DNA from: an uncultured Hyphomonas sp.
GTDB lineage: Bacteria; Pseudomonadota; Alphaproteobacteria; Caulobacterales; Hyphomonadaceae
DNA length: 64,000 nt
Assembly: GCF_963678875.1 (NCBI RefSeq)
Contig: NZ_OY787456.1
Location: forward strand, 434,001-498,000
Reading direction: 5' to 3'
How positions within the stretch are numbered: the stretch's first letter is position 1; each line of letters begins with the position of its first letter. A model generated the notes under the pieces. That model had not been told where the DNA came from, did no database searches, and saw only the letters and a list, made by a program, of their open reading frames with translations. The translations under genes were made by a program, and so were the position numbers. This document shows, piece after piece, positions 35,471 to 44,649 of the stretch.

Positions 35471-36621
35471 GCTACACGGCCACAGCGCCATTTCTTGCCC
35501 GGTCTGATACGTCCTGGTTCACGGAATGGCGGCGCACAGTTGATTGGGGCCTGCTTGCAGGGGCCTTTTTCCTGATGGCAATCGGCCTTCTGATGTCGCT
35601 GGCGGCTGGCCCGAGCGCGGCGGCGCGCATCGGGTATGACAACCCGTATTTCTTCCCCATGCGCCAATCCATGTTCGCGGCGGCGGGCGTCATCCTGCTG
35701 CTGGGCACCAGCATGCTCGACCGGGCCTGGGCGCGGCGCTTCGCGGCGGTGCTGCTGCTCGGCTGTATCGGGCTGATGGTCTACATTCTCGTTGGCGGCG
35801 GTCACGAGGCGAAGGGTGCGCATCGCTGGATCCGGATCGCCGGGTTCTCGTTCCAGCCGTCCGAAGCCGCGAAGCCGGCGCTGATTGTCATGTCCGGCTG
35901 GCTGCTGGCGCAGCGCGAACTTTATCCCAACCGGATCTGGGAAACCGTGGCATTCATCTTCTTCGCGGTCACGGTCGGCCTGTTCCTGCTCCAGCCGGAT
36001 GTCGGCCAGTCCTTCCTGCTGACGGTTGCCTTCATCGTTACCTTCTTTGTCAGTGGCCTGCCCTGGCGCTGGGGTGCGGCCTTTGCAGGTGGCGGTGTTG
36101 CGCTGGGCGGCCTGCTCTATGCGCTGCTGCCGCACGTACGCGACCGGATTCGCGGCTTTGCCAATGTCCAGCATGGCGACCATTCGCAGATCGACCGTGC
36201 GGCGGAAGCCATCGGGCGCGGAGGCCTGTTCGGCGTCGGCCCGGGGGAGGGGCTGGTCAAGGCGCACCTGCCTGATGCGCATACGGATTTTATCTTCGCC
36301 GTCATGGCCGAGGAGTTCGGCCTCGTCGCCGCGATCGTGCTGCTGGCGGCTTTCGCGCTGATGCTCCTGCGCGGATTCCGGGCTTCGGCACGGGTGGAAG
36401 ATGGCTATGCCCGCGCGGCAAGTGCCGGACTTTTCACGCTTTTCGGTCTTCAGGCTGCCATAAACCTGGCGGTAAATCTGGCCCTGATCCCGCCGAAAGG
36501 GATGACACTGCCATTTGTTTCCTATGGTGGCTCGTCCATGCTCGGCACAGCATTGACTCTGGGCCTTGCGCTGGCACTTGTGCGCGGACAAGGTACGCGC
36601 ACAAGGGGCCGGTATGGCTGA
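35467..36621 (+). CDS. ftsW: Septal peptidoglycan polymerase FtsW
   Basis: SEDS-family glycosyltransferase acting with FtsI at the septum. The 384-residue protein has ten hydrophobic segments, GAHRWIRIAGFSFQPSEAAK (signature), the HTDFIFAVMAEE catalytic-loop region (here AHTDFIFAVMAEEFG) and SYGGSSMLGTALTLGL. It begins with TTG overlapping the murD stop (TTGA); the first 20 residues are weakly conserved, so the exact start is less sure. It overlaps murG by 8 bases. Confidence 0.94.
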   Translation: MSYTATAPFLARSDTSWFTEWRRTVDWGLLAGAFFLMAIGLLMSLAAGPSAAARIGYDNPYFFPMRQSMFAAAGVILLLGTSMLDRAWARRFAAVLLLGCIGLMVYILVGGGHEAKGAHRWIRIAGFSFQPSEAAKPALIVMSGWLLAQRELYPNRIWETVAFIFFAVTVGLFLLQPDVGQSFLLTVAFIVTFFVSGLPWRWGAAFAGGGVALGGLLYALLPHVRDRIRGFANVQHGDHSQIDRAAEAIGRGGLFGVGPGEGLVKAHLPDAHTDFIFAVMAEEFGLVAAIVLLAAFALMLLRGFRASARVEDGYARAASAGLFTLFGLQAAINLAVNLALIPPKGMTLPFVSYGGSSMLGTALTLGLALALVRGQGTRTRGRYG

Positions 36622-37714
36622 CGACACGAACGGTAAACTGGTCATCATCGCGGCAGGCGGGACCGGCGGGCACATGTTCCCGGCGCGCGCCTTTGCCGAC
36701 GAGATGCGCAGGCGCGGCTGGCGCGTCGGCCTGATCTCCGACAGCCGCGGTCTCCATTATGCCAGCGATTTTCCCGCCGAATGGAAAGAGGAAGTGTTCG
36801 CCGCTTCCCCGAATTTCCGCAAACCGTGGACCCTGCCGGGCGCCTTCCTCAAGATCCAGGCAGGCATCGGCATGGCCAAGCGGATCATGAAGGAACAGCG
36901 GCCAGCGCTCGTCGCGGGCTTTGGTGGTTATCCGGCGTTTCCGGCACTTGCGGCGGCGAAGGCGCGGAAAGTGCCGATCCTGATCCATGAGCAGAATTCC
37001 GTCCTTGGCCGCGTGAACCGCAACATGGCGCCGAATGCGGTCGTCATTGCCAGCGGTTTCGACCGGCTGGACCGGCTGCCCAAAGGCAAGCCGCACAAGG
37101 CCGTCGGCAATCCGGTCCGCGCGCCAATCCTGGCTGTACGCGACCTTCCTTATCCGGCTACGGACGGCAAGCTGACCATCCTCGTCACCGGCGGCAGCCA
37201 GGGCTCGCAGATCATCGGAGAGAGTGTTCCGCTCGCGATTGCCAATCACATCCCGGCGCCACTGCGCGCCCGCCTGAAAGTGATCCAGCAGGTGCGGGCC
37301 GAGCAGCTGGAGAAGGTGAAAGGCATTTACGACAAGGTCATGGTCGAGGCGGAGCTTGCGCCCTTCTTCTCGGACATGCCGGAGAAGCTGGCGGCTGCGC
37401 ATCTCGTCATCGCGCGCAGCGGGGCAGGGACGGTGAGTGAGCTGGCCGCCGTTGGCCGCCCGTCGATCCTGATCCCGCTTGCCATTGCCATGGACGACCA
37501 TCAGGCGGCCAACGCCGAAGCCCTGACGGATGTGGGGGCTGCCGACATGATCCTGGAGGCGAACCTTTATCCCACATTGCTGGGCGAGCTGATCGCGGCG
37601 CGCCTGTCCGATGCGGACGAACTGAAACAACGCGCTGAAGCGGCGAAGAACTCTGCCAAGGTGAATGCGGCAGGAGACCTTGCGGACCTCGCCGAAGCCG
37701 TGGCCCTGCACTGA
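36614..37714 (+). CDS. murG: Lipid II synthase MurG (GlcNAc transferase)
   Basis: Adds GlcNAc to lipid I, giving lipid II, at the inner face of the membrane. The 366-residue GT28 protein starts with the glycine loop AAGGTGGHMFPARAFADEM and has GFGGYPAFPALAAA, HEQNSVLGRVNR, VTGGSQGSQI and RSGAGTVSELAAVGRPSILIP, the UDP-GlcNAc signature. Start at ATG 36614 (MADDTNG) inside the end of ftsW; a longer frame from 36566 is unlikely. Confidence 0.96.
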   Translation: MADDTNGKLVIIAAGGTGGHMFPARAFADEMRRRGWRVGLISDSRGLHYASDFPAEWKEEVFAASPNFRKPWTLPGAFLKIQAGIGMAKRIMKEQRPALVAGFGGYPAFPALAAAKARKVPILIHEQNSVLGRVNRNMAPNAVVIASGFDRLDRLPKGKPHKAVGNPVRAPILAVRDLPYPATDGKLTILVTGGSQGSQIIGESVPLAIANHIPAPLRARLKVIQQVRAEQLEKVKGIYDKVMVEAELAPFFSDMPEKLAAAHLVIARSGAGTVSELAAVGRPSILIPLAIAMDDHQAANAEALTDVGAADMILEANLYPTLLGELIAARLSDADELKQRAEAAKNSAKVNAAGDLADLAEAVALH

Positions 37715-37778
37715 GGTCTCGACCGGCACCCCGACTTGGCGCAGCATGACATACACCAGATTCCGGAGACCTTAGACC

Positions 37779-39209
37779 ATGGCTTCCCCCACACCTTTTG
37801 ATCTTGGCCCGGCCCATATTGTCGGCATTGGCGGCATCGGCATGTCCGGCATTGCGGATGTGATGATCACGATGGGCTATGATGTGCAGGGTTCCGACAT
37901 CAGGGATTCCGATAATATCGAGCGCCTGCGCCAGCGCGGGGCGAAAGTGTTCATCGGGCACAAGGCGGAGAACGTCAAAGGTGCCGGCACGGTGATCATC
38001 TCTTCGGCCATCAAGGGCGACAATCCGGAAGTGGCCGCGGCGCGCGCTGCCGGTATCCCGGTCGTCCGCCGGGCCAACATGCTGGCCGAGATCACACGCC
38101 TCAAATACACGGTCTGCGTTGCAGGCACCCATGGCAAGACGACAACGACGTCCATGGTGGCGGCGCTGCTGGATGGTTCCGGCATCGACCCGACCGTCAT
38201 CAATGGCGGGATCATCCATGCCTATGGCTCGAACTACAAGGCGGGCGAAAGCGACTGGATGGTCGTGGAAAGCGATGAGAGCGACGGCACGTTTGCCAAG
38301 CTGCATCCGACCTGCGCCATCGTTACCAATATCGACCCTGAACACATGGATCATTACGGCTCCATGGAGAAGCTGCGCGAGGCGTTCGACATCTTCGTCG
38401 AGAACCTGCCTTTCTACGGTTTTGCCGTTCTGTGTACAGATCACCCGGAAGTGCAGGCGCTGGCCGCACGTGTGACAGACCGGCGCCGCATCACCTATGG
38501 CTTCAACCGTCAGGCCGACATTCGCGCCGTCAATCTGGAGACCGATCTAGCCGGCGCGCACTTTGACGTGGCCTTGCGCCGTCCGGGATCGGCCATGCCG
38601 CGCATGATCGAAGGCCTGACTCTGCCCATGGCGGGTGAGCACAATGTCCAGAACGCGCTGGCAGCCATTGCCGTCGCGCTGGAGCTTGGTGCGACCGACG
38701 AGCAGATCCGGAACGCGCTGATCAGCTTCGGCGGTGTCAAACGCCGCTTCACGGCGGTGGGCGAATGGACGCCGGTGGCAGGTGAAGCGCCTGTCCGCAT
38801 CATCGACGATTATGGCCACCACCCGGTGGAGATCACCGCCGTGCTGAAAGCCGCACGTGCCATGCAGGGGCAGGGGCAGCTGATCGCGGTCTGCCAGCCG
38901 CACCGTTACACCCGCCTTCGTGACCTGTTCGAGGAATTCTCGCGCTGCTTTGACCAGGCGGACGAAGTGCTTGTCGCACCGGTCTACGAGGCAGGCGAAA
39001 GCCCGATCGAAGGCTACGACGCCGATACGCTCGTGGCGTCAATCCGGCGCCATGGTCACCGGTCCGTGTCGACGCTGGACTCGCTGGAGGCTTTGCCGGA
39101 CGTGATCCGGGCCCATGCGCAGCCCGGTGCCATGGTGGTCTGTCTCGGCGCAGGCGACATCACTCGCTATGCCGGCGACCTCGTCTCGAAGCTCGAAACC
39201 GCAGGCTGA
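37779..39209 (+). CDS. murC: UDP-MurNAc-L-alanine ligase MurC
   Basis: Adds L-alanine to UDP-MurNAc. The 476-residue protein has IVGIGGIGMSGIADVMITMG, the ATP loop VAGTHGKTTTTSMVA, VESDESDGTFAKLHP and VCQPHRYTRLRDLFEEF. It is 64 bases from murG, the largest gap in the cluster, and is its last gene; murB, ddl and ftsQAZ, which usually follow, are absent and an MFS gene follows instead. Confidence 0.96.
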   Translation: MASPTPFDLGPAHIVGIGGIGMSGIADVMITMGYDVQGSDIRDSDNIERLRQRGAKVFIGHKAENVKGAGTVIISSAIKGDNPEVAAARAAGIPVVRRANMLAEITRLKYTVCVAGTHGKTTTTSMVAALLDGSGIDPTVINGGIIHAYGSNYKAGESDWMVVESDESDGTFAKLHPTCAIVTNIDPEHMDHYGSMEKLREAFDIFVENLPFYGFAVLCTDHPEVQALAARVTDRRRITYGFNRQADIRAVNLETDLAGAHFDVALRRPGSAMPRMIEGLTLPMAGEHNVQNALAAIAVALELGATDEQIRNALISFGGVKRRFTAVGEWTPVAGEAPVRIIDDYGHHPVEITAVLKAARAMQGQGQLIAVCQPHRYTRLRDLFEEFSRCFDQADEVLVAPVYEAGESPIEGYDADTLVASIRRHGHRSVSTLDSLEALPDVIRAHAQPGAMVVCLGAGDITRYAGDLVSKLETAG

Positions 39210-39317
39210 CCTCGCGGCAGGTGCCGCAGGCGGTCTCTTCCCCTTTGCCTTCCAATGTCGCAGGCTGCGCCAAAGCGTCCGGCAAGAGGCGGCTATTGGC
39301 CATGGGAGTGAGTATAG

Positions 39318-40802
39318 ATGAGCGACACGCAGGTTGTCGGAGCGGCGCCTGCCGTCTCCGAATATGAAACGAAGCGCGCCGAAGGCGGGCCATTCGGCAT
39401 CAAGGGGTTGGCCTGGGCGATCTTCGAGGGCGCGCGCAATCCCTATTACAACCTGATCGTCATCTACATTTTCGCGCCTTACTTCGCCAATGTCATGGTG
39501 GGCGGCGGCGAGATGGGGCTCACGATTTCCGGCCTGACAATTACCATCGCCGGCTTTGCGACCGCCCTGACGGCGCCGTTTCTGGGGGCGATTGCCGATC
39601 AGGCGGGAAACAGGAAGCGCGCAATTGCGGTGTTTGTCTACACGATCGTGCTGTGTTCGGTGGCATTGTGGTGGTCCCGACCGGAAGGGCCGGTCAATGT
39701 CTGGATGACCATGGCGATCCTGACCGTCGCCTATTGCTGCTACGGTTATTCCGAAGTGCTGCACAATGCGATGCTGCCGGCGGCCGGCCGGCCGAGTGCG
39801 CTACCCTACATTTCGGGCCTCGGGCTGACCATGGGCAATTTGCTCAGCGTTGGCATCCTTCTCTTCTTCCTGCTTGGCCTGATGTTGCCGGGGTCGGGCC
39901 TGCCGCTCGTTCCGGCCGAGCCGCTAATCCCGCTGGACCAATCGCAGCAGGAGCCACAGCGCTTTGCGGGGCCGTTCGTAGCGATCTGGATGGCGGTCCT
40001 GATGATCCCGTTCTTCCTGTTCATGCCGGAAGGATTATCCAAGGGCGTGACCTGGCGGTTTGCACTGTCGAACCTGTTCCTTGGCGCGCCATCGGCAGAC
40101 GGAAAACGGCAGGGGTTCAACGCACGTGTCCGCGTGTTTGTCGGGTATCTGAAAGGGCTTTTCAAGGAACATCCGCAAACCATGCGGTTCCTGATTGCCC
40201 GCACGATCTACGCCGACGCCATGTCTGCGCTTCTGACGCTGGGCGCCGTGTTTGCAGGCACATTCTTTGGCTGGAGCGAAATCGAGATTGTCATCTTTGG
40301 TATCTCCGGCGTGCTGTTCGGAGCGATCGGCGGATTCGTCGGCGGCGCGCTGGACCGCTGGCTGGGGCCGAAACTGGCTCTGGTCTGGGAGCTGTCCGTC
40401 CTGACCATCGTCTTGCTGCTGCAGTTGTCGATTACACCGGACAGCCTGTTCTTCGGTACAATCGAGAACCGGGAAATCTGGAACTCGCCCTTCTTCCATA
40501 CGCTGTCGGATGTCGTCTATTTCGCCTTCATCGTACCGGTGGCGATCTCTGTGGTCGCAATCATCACGTCCAGCCGTTACATGCTGGTCCACATTGCGCC
40601 CAGCAACCGGATCGGGGAGTTTTTCGGCCTCTATGCCATCGCCGGCACCGTCACTGTCTGGATGGGGCCCGGTGTGGTGAGCCTGCTGACCTGGATCACT
40701 GGTAACCAGCGGATCGGCATGGGCGGGATCGGCATCATGTTCCTGATCGGCCTGATGATCCTCTGGAAGGTCCATGCGCCGAAGCGCGGTTTCGACGACT
40801 GA
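39318..40802 (+). CDS. MFS transporter, UMF1 (Atg22-like) family
   Basis: A 494-residue membrane protein with about twelve helices. The N-terminal stretch FEGARNPYYNLIVIYIFAPYF followed by APFLGAIADQAGNRKR (motif A region) and a GAIGGFVGGALDRWLGPK loop is typical of the UMF1/Atg22-like MFS family, whose substrates in bacteria are unknown (amino acids in yeast vacuoles). The 108-base gap after murC shows no clear terminator, so it might be read from the dcw transcript. Start ATG 39318 with GGGAGTGAG upstream. Confidence 0.85.
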   Translation: MSDTQVVGAAPAVSEYETKRAEGGPFGIKGLAWAIFEGARNPYYNLIVIYIFAPYFANVMVGGGEMGLTISGLTITIAGFATALTAPFLGAIADQAGNRKRAIAVFVYTIVLCSVALWWSRPEGPVNVWMTMAILTVAYCCYGYSEVLHNAMLPAAGRPSALPYISGLGLTMGNLLSVGILLFFLLGLMLPGSGLPLVPAEPLIPLDQSQQEPQRFAGPFVAIWMAVLMIPFFLFMPEGLSKGVTWRFALSNLFLGAPSADGKRQGFNARVRVFVGYLKGLFKEHPQTMRFLIARTIYADAMSALLTLGAVFAGTFFGWSEIEIVIFGISGVLFGAIGGFVGGALDRWLGPKLALVWELSVLTIVLLLQLSITPDSLFFGTIENREIWNSPFFHTLSDVVYFAFIVPVAISVVAIITSSRYMLVHIAPSNRIGEFFGLYAIAGTVTVWMGPGVVSLLTWITGNQRIGMGGIGIMFLIGLMILWKVHAPKRGFDD

Positions 40803-40813
40803 TTTCCAAAGAA

Positions 40814-40843
40814 GAAGGCCGGCCTCCTGAGAGACCGGCCTTC
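40814..40843. terminator. Bidirectional terminator hairpin
   Basis: GAAGGCCGG (40814-40822) pairs perfectly with CCGGCCTTC (40835-40843) around a 12-base loop, between the convergent MFS and TadE-like genes. Only short T or A runs flank it. Confidence 0.55.
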
Positions 40844-40872
40844 CGGTAAATGCTCCTGGGAGAGGAGTTGGG

Positions 40873-41484
40873 TCAGCTTGTGGGGCCGAACGGGTTGGTC
40901 CCGGAAGACGACGATTTCACGCGGGCAATTTCCGATACGCGCCGCGGACGCAGGTAGAATTTGTCGCCGAGTGTCTTCGAGGTCGTAATGAGATAGCCGA
41001 ACTCGCTCTCATACTCGTAGCTGACTTCAGCCATGATGATGGAGCCGGGGGAGGGCATGATGCCGGCCGGGATCGTGACCGTCTGGCCCTTGTTGTAAGG
41101 CGATATGTTGTGGGCGTCGGACCAGGCGACTTTCGGATTGCCGTCGCCATTGTCGACGATGCTGGAAATACGCATCTCGGCAACATCGGCCTCATAGGGC
41201 TCCATCAGAACCTTCGCCGCCGCGAACATCTCGGCCATGTCGGCGTCCGTCACGGTGGACAGGCGGGCAGTCAGGTCGCCCAGGCTGGCACTTGTCTGGG
41301 TGACCCTGCGGTTGACTTCCATCAGGAAGCTCAGTTCGACCGCGCCAAGGTACAGAATGATCAGCAGGGGGGCGATCAGGGCAAACTCCACAGCGGAGAT
41401 TCCCTGGTCATTGTAGCGAAGCCCACGCATGCCCCGCCATTTCAGACGAGGATTGAGCCGGGAAAGAAGAGTACGTTTGGCCAT
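40873..41484 (-). CDS. TadE/TadG-like pilus assembly protein
   Basis: A 203-residue protein with an Arg-rich cytoplasmic start, then QGISAVEFALIAPLLIILYLGAVEL, a TadE-type membrane segment with the Glu typical of pseudopilin-like cleavage sites, and a periplasmic domain. TadE-like proteins are processed by the CpaA peptidase and help build or anchor the Flp pilus. It is the last gene of the minus-strand pilus operon, 3 bases after the TadE gene upstream. Confidence 0.85.
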   Translation of the reverse strand: MAKRTLLSRLNPRLKWRGMRGLRYNDQGISAVEFALIAPLLIILYLGAVELSFLMEVNRRVTQTSASLGDLTARLSTVTDADMAEMFAAAKVLMEPYEADVAEMRISSIVDNGDGNPKVAWSDAHNISPYNKGQTVTIPAGIMPSPGSIIMAEVSYEYESEFGYLITTSKTLGDKFYLRPRRVSEIARVKSSSSGTNPFGPTS

Positions 41485-41487
41485 GGA

Positions 41488-42048
41488 TCAGTCTCCGAAT
41501 GGCTCGTTGCGGAAAACAGTGGTGGCCGAAATCAGGTGCTTGCCGTTCGCCAGATTGGCCAGGGGCGCGGACATGATCGGTGTGATCAGGCCCCACTCGT
41601 AATAGACGCGGACTGCGACGATGTCGTTGGCGCCGCCCGGCTGGAATTCGAAGCTTCCGTCATCAAAATTCCCGTCGGAATCGATTGGGGAACCCAGATT
41701 GGCGGAGCTGAAGCTGGTCAGGCGCTTCACATCGATGTGGAGGTTGGAGTCGCATCCCATCAGGCCAAACATCTCGTCACAGACGGAATTCCGGAACTCG
41801 ACTCTGGAAAAACCTGCTTCCTGGGCCTGACCGGTTCGGATCGCGCGGGCTGAATCCGAGACGGCGTGTTCCAGCACGGTCGTCATGATGAAGATCAGGC
41901 AGATCTCCAGGAGCCCAAAGATGATGAAAAAGAAGGGCGCTGCGATCAGCGCAAATTCCACCGCGGCCATTCCGCGGCGCTCGCTTGCCCATTCTGCAAG
42001 CTTGCGCTGCAGCCTGGATGACAGAAATCCGGCATTAAAAGAATGCAT
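41488..42048 (-). CDS. TadE-like pseudopilin
   Basis: A 186-residue protein with the same plan: Arg-rich start, RRGMAAVEFALIAAPFFFII and a membrane segment with the Gly-x-x-x-Val-Glu-Phe motif, then a periplasmic domain with two Cys (SVCDEMFGLMGCDS) likely joined. Start placed at ATG 42048 (MHSFNAGF); an ATG at 42072 adds eight residues. Second gene of the minus-strand pilus operon. Confidence 0.87.
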   Translation of the reverse strand: MHSFNAGFLSSRLQRKLAEWASERRGMAAVEFALIAAPFFFIIFGLLEICLIFIMTTVLEHAVSDSARAIRTGQAQEAGFSRVEFRNSVCDEMFGLMGCDSNLHIDVKRLTSFSSANLGSPIDSDGNFDDGSFEFQPGGANDIVAVRVYYEWGLITPIMSAPLANLANGKHLISATTVFRNEPFGD

Positions 42049-42144
42049 CCCAAACCCCTCTTCCAGAGTCACTCGGACTATTGGCTACCAGATCTGGGTT
42101 TGCGGTCCGTTTCAGTGGTCTTGAAAATTTGACAGATCGCCGGA

Positions 42145-42588
42145 TCAGTCGCCGTTTGTCAGGGACTGCATGCTCAATTGCTGCTGCATCAGGCTTTCGA
42201 AATGCTGGGCGTTGTCACCCGGGCTGATGACGGAGCGGCAGGAAGGTGCGCAGTCATAGGTGAAATTCGATCCGCTGCGGTTCACGGTCACAAGATTAGA
42301 GGCATTCGCCGTGACGACGACTTCTGTGTTCAGGATCTGGTTTCCCGCACGGTCGAACACCATGAGATTGGTCGTGCCGAAGGATTTGCCCGTGATGAAG
42401 ATCATGTGCTCATCGTGAACGGCAACGTCTGCGATGTTCCGGTTGCCGAGGACGACGCTTGCGGCCGCGCCTTTCATCTTGAGCGGAATGGTCTTGTTGG
42501 CTTCAATGGTCAGCGGTCCTGCGATGGCAGGAAGAACCAGCAGGCTGGCGGCGAGTCCGAATGCGCACGTCCGGGCGAAAGTTTTCAT
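42145..42588 (-). CDS. Secretin N-terminal-domain protein (stand-alone CpaC N-domain)
   Basis: A 147-residue exported protein (signal peptide MKTFARTCAFGLAASLLVLP...). Residues 28-95 (ANKTIPLKMKGAAASVVLGN then NLMVFDRAGNQILNTEVVV) clearly resemble the N-terminal domain of CpaC encoded at 44650 (VFDRSGNQLLNLEINVE). It lacks the secretin barrel domain. The C terminus has one Cys pair (DCAPSCRS). It probably acts in the periplasm at the pilus pore. It is the first gene of a minus-strand operon divergent from flp. Confidence 0.8.
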   Translation of the reverse strand: MKTFARTCAFGLAASLLVLPAIAGPLTIEANKTIPLKMKGAAASVVLGNRNIADVAVHDEHMIFITGKSFGTTNLMVFDRAGNQILNTEVVVTANASNLVTVNRSGSNFTYDCAPSCRSVISPGDNAQHFESLMQQQLSMQSLTNGD

Positions 42589-42880
42589 GTCCGGTCACTC
42601 CAGGAATGATTTCGTGCAATTTGTCTGAAGAAAGTTTCACGAGTGCTAACCGGTAAAAAGCTCGCTCTTCCTGACGAACCATGTATATAAGGAATCTACT
42701 TCTGATCGTGGTGGCCAGGTCAGTCCGCACCCGGATTCAGGTAGTAAACAAATCCCTGTAACCCCTTCATGGAATTTCTGTTTTCCTCAACTCGATGTGA
42801 ACAATAATCGCGTAGGGTTCGAACTGTTCCGGCAGACAAACAAGACCGGGGCGCGAACAAATGCATGATGGGAGTTTCCA

Positions 42881-43045
42881 ATGTTTGCACGTTTTCTGAA
42901 AGACGAGTCGGGTGCAACCGCTATCGAATACGGCCTTATCGCCGCTCTGATCGCTGTTGCCGTTATCGGTGGTGTGTCCGCCCTCGGTACGAACGCCAAC
43001 ACGACGTTCACGAGTGTTGCTACCGAAATGGCGCCTGCGCCGTAA
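42881..43045 (+). CDS. flp: Flp/Fap-type major pilin
   Basis: A 54-residue prepilin. MFARFLKDESGATAIEYGLI shows the type IVb prepilin leader cut after Gly11, with mature Ala, Glu at position +5 (IEYGLIAAL) and a single hydrophobic helix, the Flp pattern. A GGGAG lies 7 bases before the ATG. A strong terminator follows, so flp may be transcribed by itself at a high level. A -10-like AATAAT is at 42803-42808. Confidence 0.93.
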   Translation: MFARFLKDESGATAIEYGLIAALIAVAVIGGVSALGTNANTTFTSVATEMAPAP

Positions 43046-43072
43046 TTCTCGGTACTCAGTCGACCAAGAAGA

Positions 43073-43101
43073 GGCCGTCGGGATTTCCCGGCGGCCTTTT
43101 T
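43073..43101 (+). terminator. Rho-independent terminator after flp
   Basis: GGCCGTCGGG (43073-43082) and CCCGGCGGCC (43087-43096) form a 10-base stem (one G-U) with a 4-base loop, followed by TTTTT at 43097-43101. It separates flp from the cpa genes and would reduce read-through so that pilin is made in excess. Confidence 0.85.
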
Positions 43102-43192
43102 CTGTGCCCAATCTATTCAGGCCGCTGATCAGCTTTCATTAGGAATTAGGGGGCAGGGTCTGCCGCAGTCCTGGTAGATGGGGAATGCGGAC

Positions 43193-43708
43193 ATGATTCT
43201 GGTCATCCTTGGCGGGCTTTTTCTGGCCTTATGCCTTTTTGCTGCACTTCACGATGTGAACAGCCTCACGATCCCGAACTGGCTGAATTTGACACTCGCT
43301 GGCCTGTTTGTCCCCGCCGCGGTGTTTTCCGGCCTCCCCATCGAAATGATTTTCGGCCATGTGCTGGCGGGCCTGGCGGCTTTTGTCATTGCTTTCGGCC
43401 TCTTCGCCTTCCGCGTTTTCGGGGGAGGGGATGCCAAAATGATCCCGGCGGTCATGCTTTGGATCGGACCTGCGGCATCGTTCCAGTTCCTCCTGGCCAT
43501 GGCGCTGGTGGGCGGAGGCTGTGCCCTGTTCATCATGATGGTGCGCAATGTCGTTCCGGCGGCTGTCCTGCCGGGGCCGATCCGTGCGCCTTTCGAGGAC
43601 AAGGCGGGTGTTCCTTATGGCGTGGCGATCGCTGCGGGTGTGTTCCTGGCCAGCCCGGCGTCTCCAATTCTTTCCCAAACATTAAGATCAGCCGGAGTAA
43701 TCGGTTAA
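43193..43708 (+). CDS. cpaA: Prepilin peptidase CpaA (A24 family)
   Basis: Cleaves the Flp prepilin and TadE-like pseudopilins at the inner membrane. The 171-residue protein has six hydrophobic segments and the two catalytic Asp of A24 aspartyl peptidases, in HDVNSLTIPN and FGGGDAKM. I prefer ATG 43193 (GGGGA 9 bases upstream) over ATG 43178, which has no ribosome-binding site. First gene of the cpa operon after the flp terminator. Confidence 0.92.
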   Translation: MILVILGGLFLALCLFAALHDVNSLTIPNWLNLTLAGLFVPAAVFSGLPIEMIFGHVLAGLAAFVIAFGLFAFRVFGGGDAKMIPAVMLWIGPAASFQFLLAMALVGGGCALFIMMVRNVVPAAVLPGPIRAPFEDKAGVPYGVAIAAGVFLASPASPILSQTLRSAGVIG

Positions 43709-43807
43709 CGTTGCTTTAGGCGAGCTGTGGGAATCTCGCTTGTGGATGGGGATGAGCGCTGACCGGCCAGAGTCCCTGTGTATCGTAATTTAGGGGAGTT
43801 ACACTCC

Positions 43808-44647
43808 ATGTCACCGATGCGTCTTATTATCCTGATTGGCGCGGCCGCTGCGGCCATAGCTGCGGCGTTTCTCGTCCGGGGGCTGACCCAGCCGCAGACC
43901 GTGACGCAGACAGTTACCGAACAGCAGACCGTGTTGCAGACGAAGGAAGTCTCGGAGACCCACGTTCTGGTCGCGAAGCGTAACCTGATCGTCGGCGACC
44001 TTCTTTCGCCAGACGATTTCGAGTGGGCGCCGTGGCCTGAAAAGAACCTCGTCGAAGGGTACCAGACCGAAGAAGACAACGCGGATGCGATCAACGAACT
44101 CTCCGGCAGTGTTGTACGTATTCCGATTTATGCAGAAGAGCCCATTCTTCCGCAGAAACTCGTCATGAAAGGGGAGACCGGCTTCATGGCTGCGCTCCTG
44201 AAGCCCGGCATGCGGGCCATCTCCGTCGAGATCTCCACCGAATCAGCTTCCGGCGGATTCATCCTTCCCGACGACCGTGTGGACGTGATCCTCACCTATC
44301 AGGGGCAGGTCGCCATGGCGGAAGCGGTTCTGGACCGTCCGGTGACCGAGACCATTCTCAAGAATGTCCGCGTGCTGGCGATCGACCAGGTCTTTTATCA
44401 GGGAGAATCCGAATCAGCGTCGCAAATCGGCAATACAGCAACGCTTGAAGTGAATCCGAATGAAGCCGAACTGATCGCACACGCACAGCGCCTTGGCACG
44501 CTGTCGCTTTCGCTCCGTCCATGGTCGGATGCAGGCGACACAGGGTCACGGGGCGCGCGGACCGATCTGTTGCGGGGCGGGTCTCCCGGAAACAGCGTCA
44601 CAATTTATCGCAATGGCCGGGCAACCGCCGGCCCCGGGGGTAGCTGA
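43808..44647 (+). CDS. cpaB: Flp pilus assembly protein CpaB
   Basis: A 279-residue protein with an N-terminal membrane anchor and an SAF domain: VLVAKRNLIVGDLLSPDDFEWAPWPEKN, then RIPIYAEEPILPQKLV and a RcpC/CpaB domain GFILPDDRVDVILTY. Stabilises the secretin pore. Start at ATG 43808 with GGGGAG upstream. Three bases separate its stop and the cpaC start. Confidence 0.93.
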   Translation: MSPMRLIILIGAAAAAIAAAFLVRGLTQPQTVTQTVTEQQTVLQTKEVSETHVLVAKRNLIVGDLLSPDDFEWAPWPEKNLVEGYQTEEDNADAINELSGSVVRIPIYAEEPILPQKLVMKGETGFMAALLKPGMRAISVEISTESASGGFILPDDRVDVILTYQGQVAMAEAVLDRPVTETILKNVRVLAIDQVFYQGESESASQIGNTATLEVNPNEAELIAHAQRLGTLSLSLRPWSDAGDTGSRGARTDLLRGGSPGNSVTIYRNGRATAGPGGS

Positions 44648-44649
44648 GT

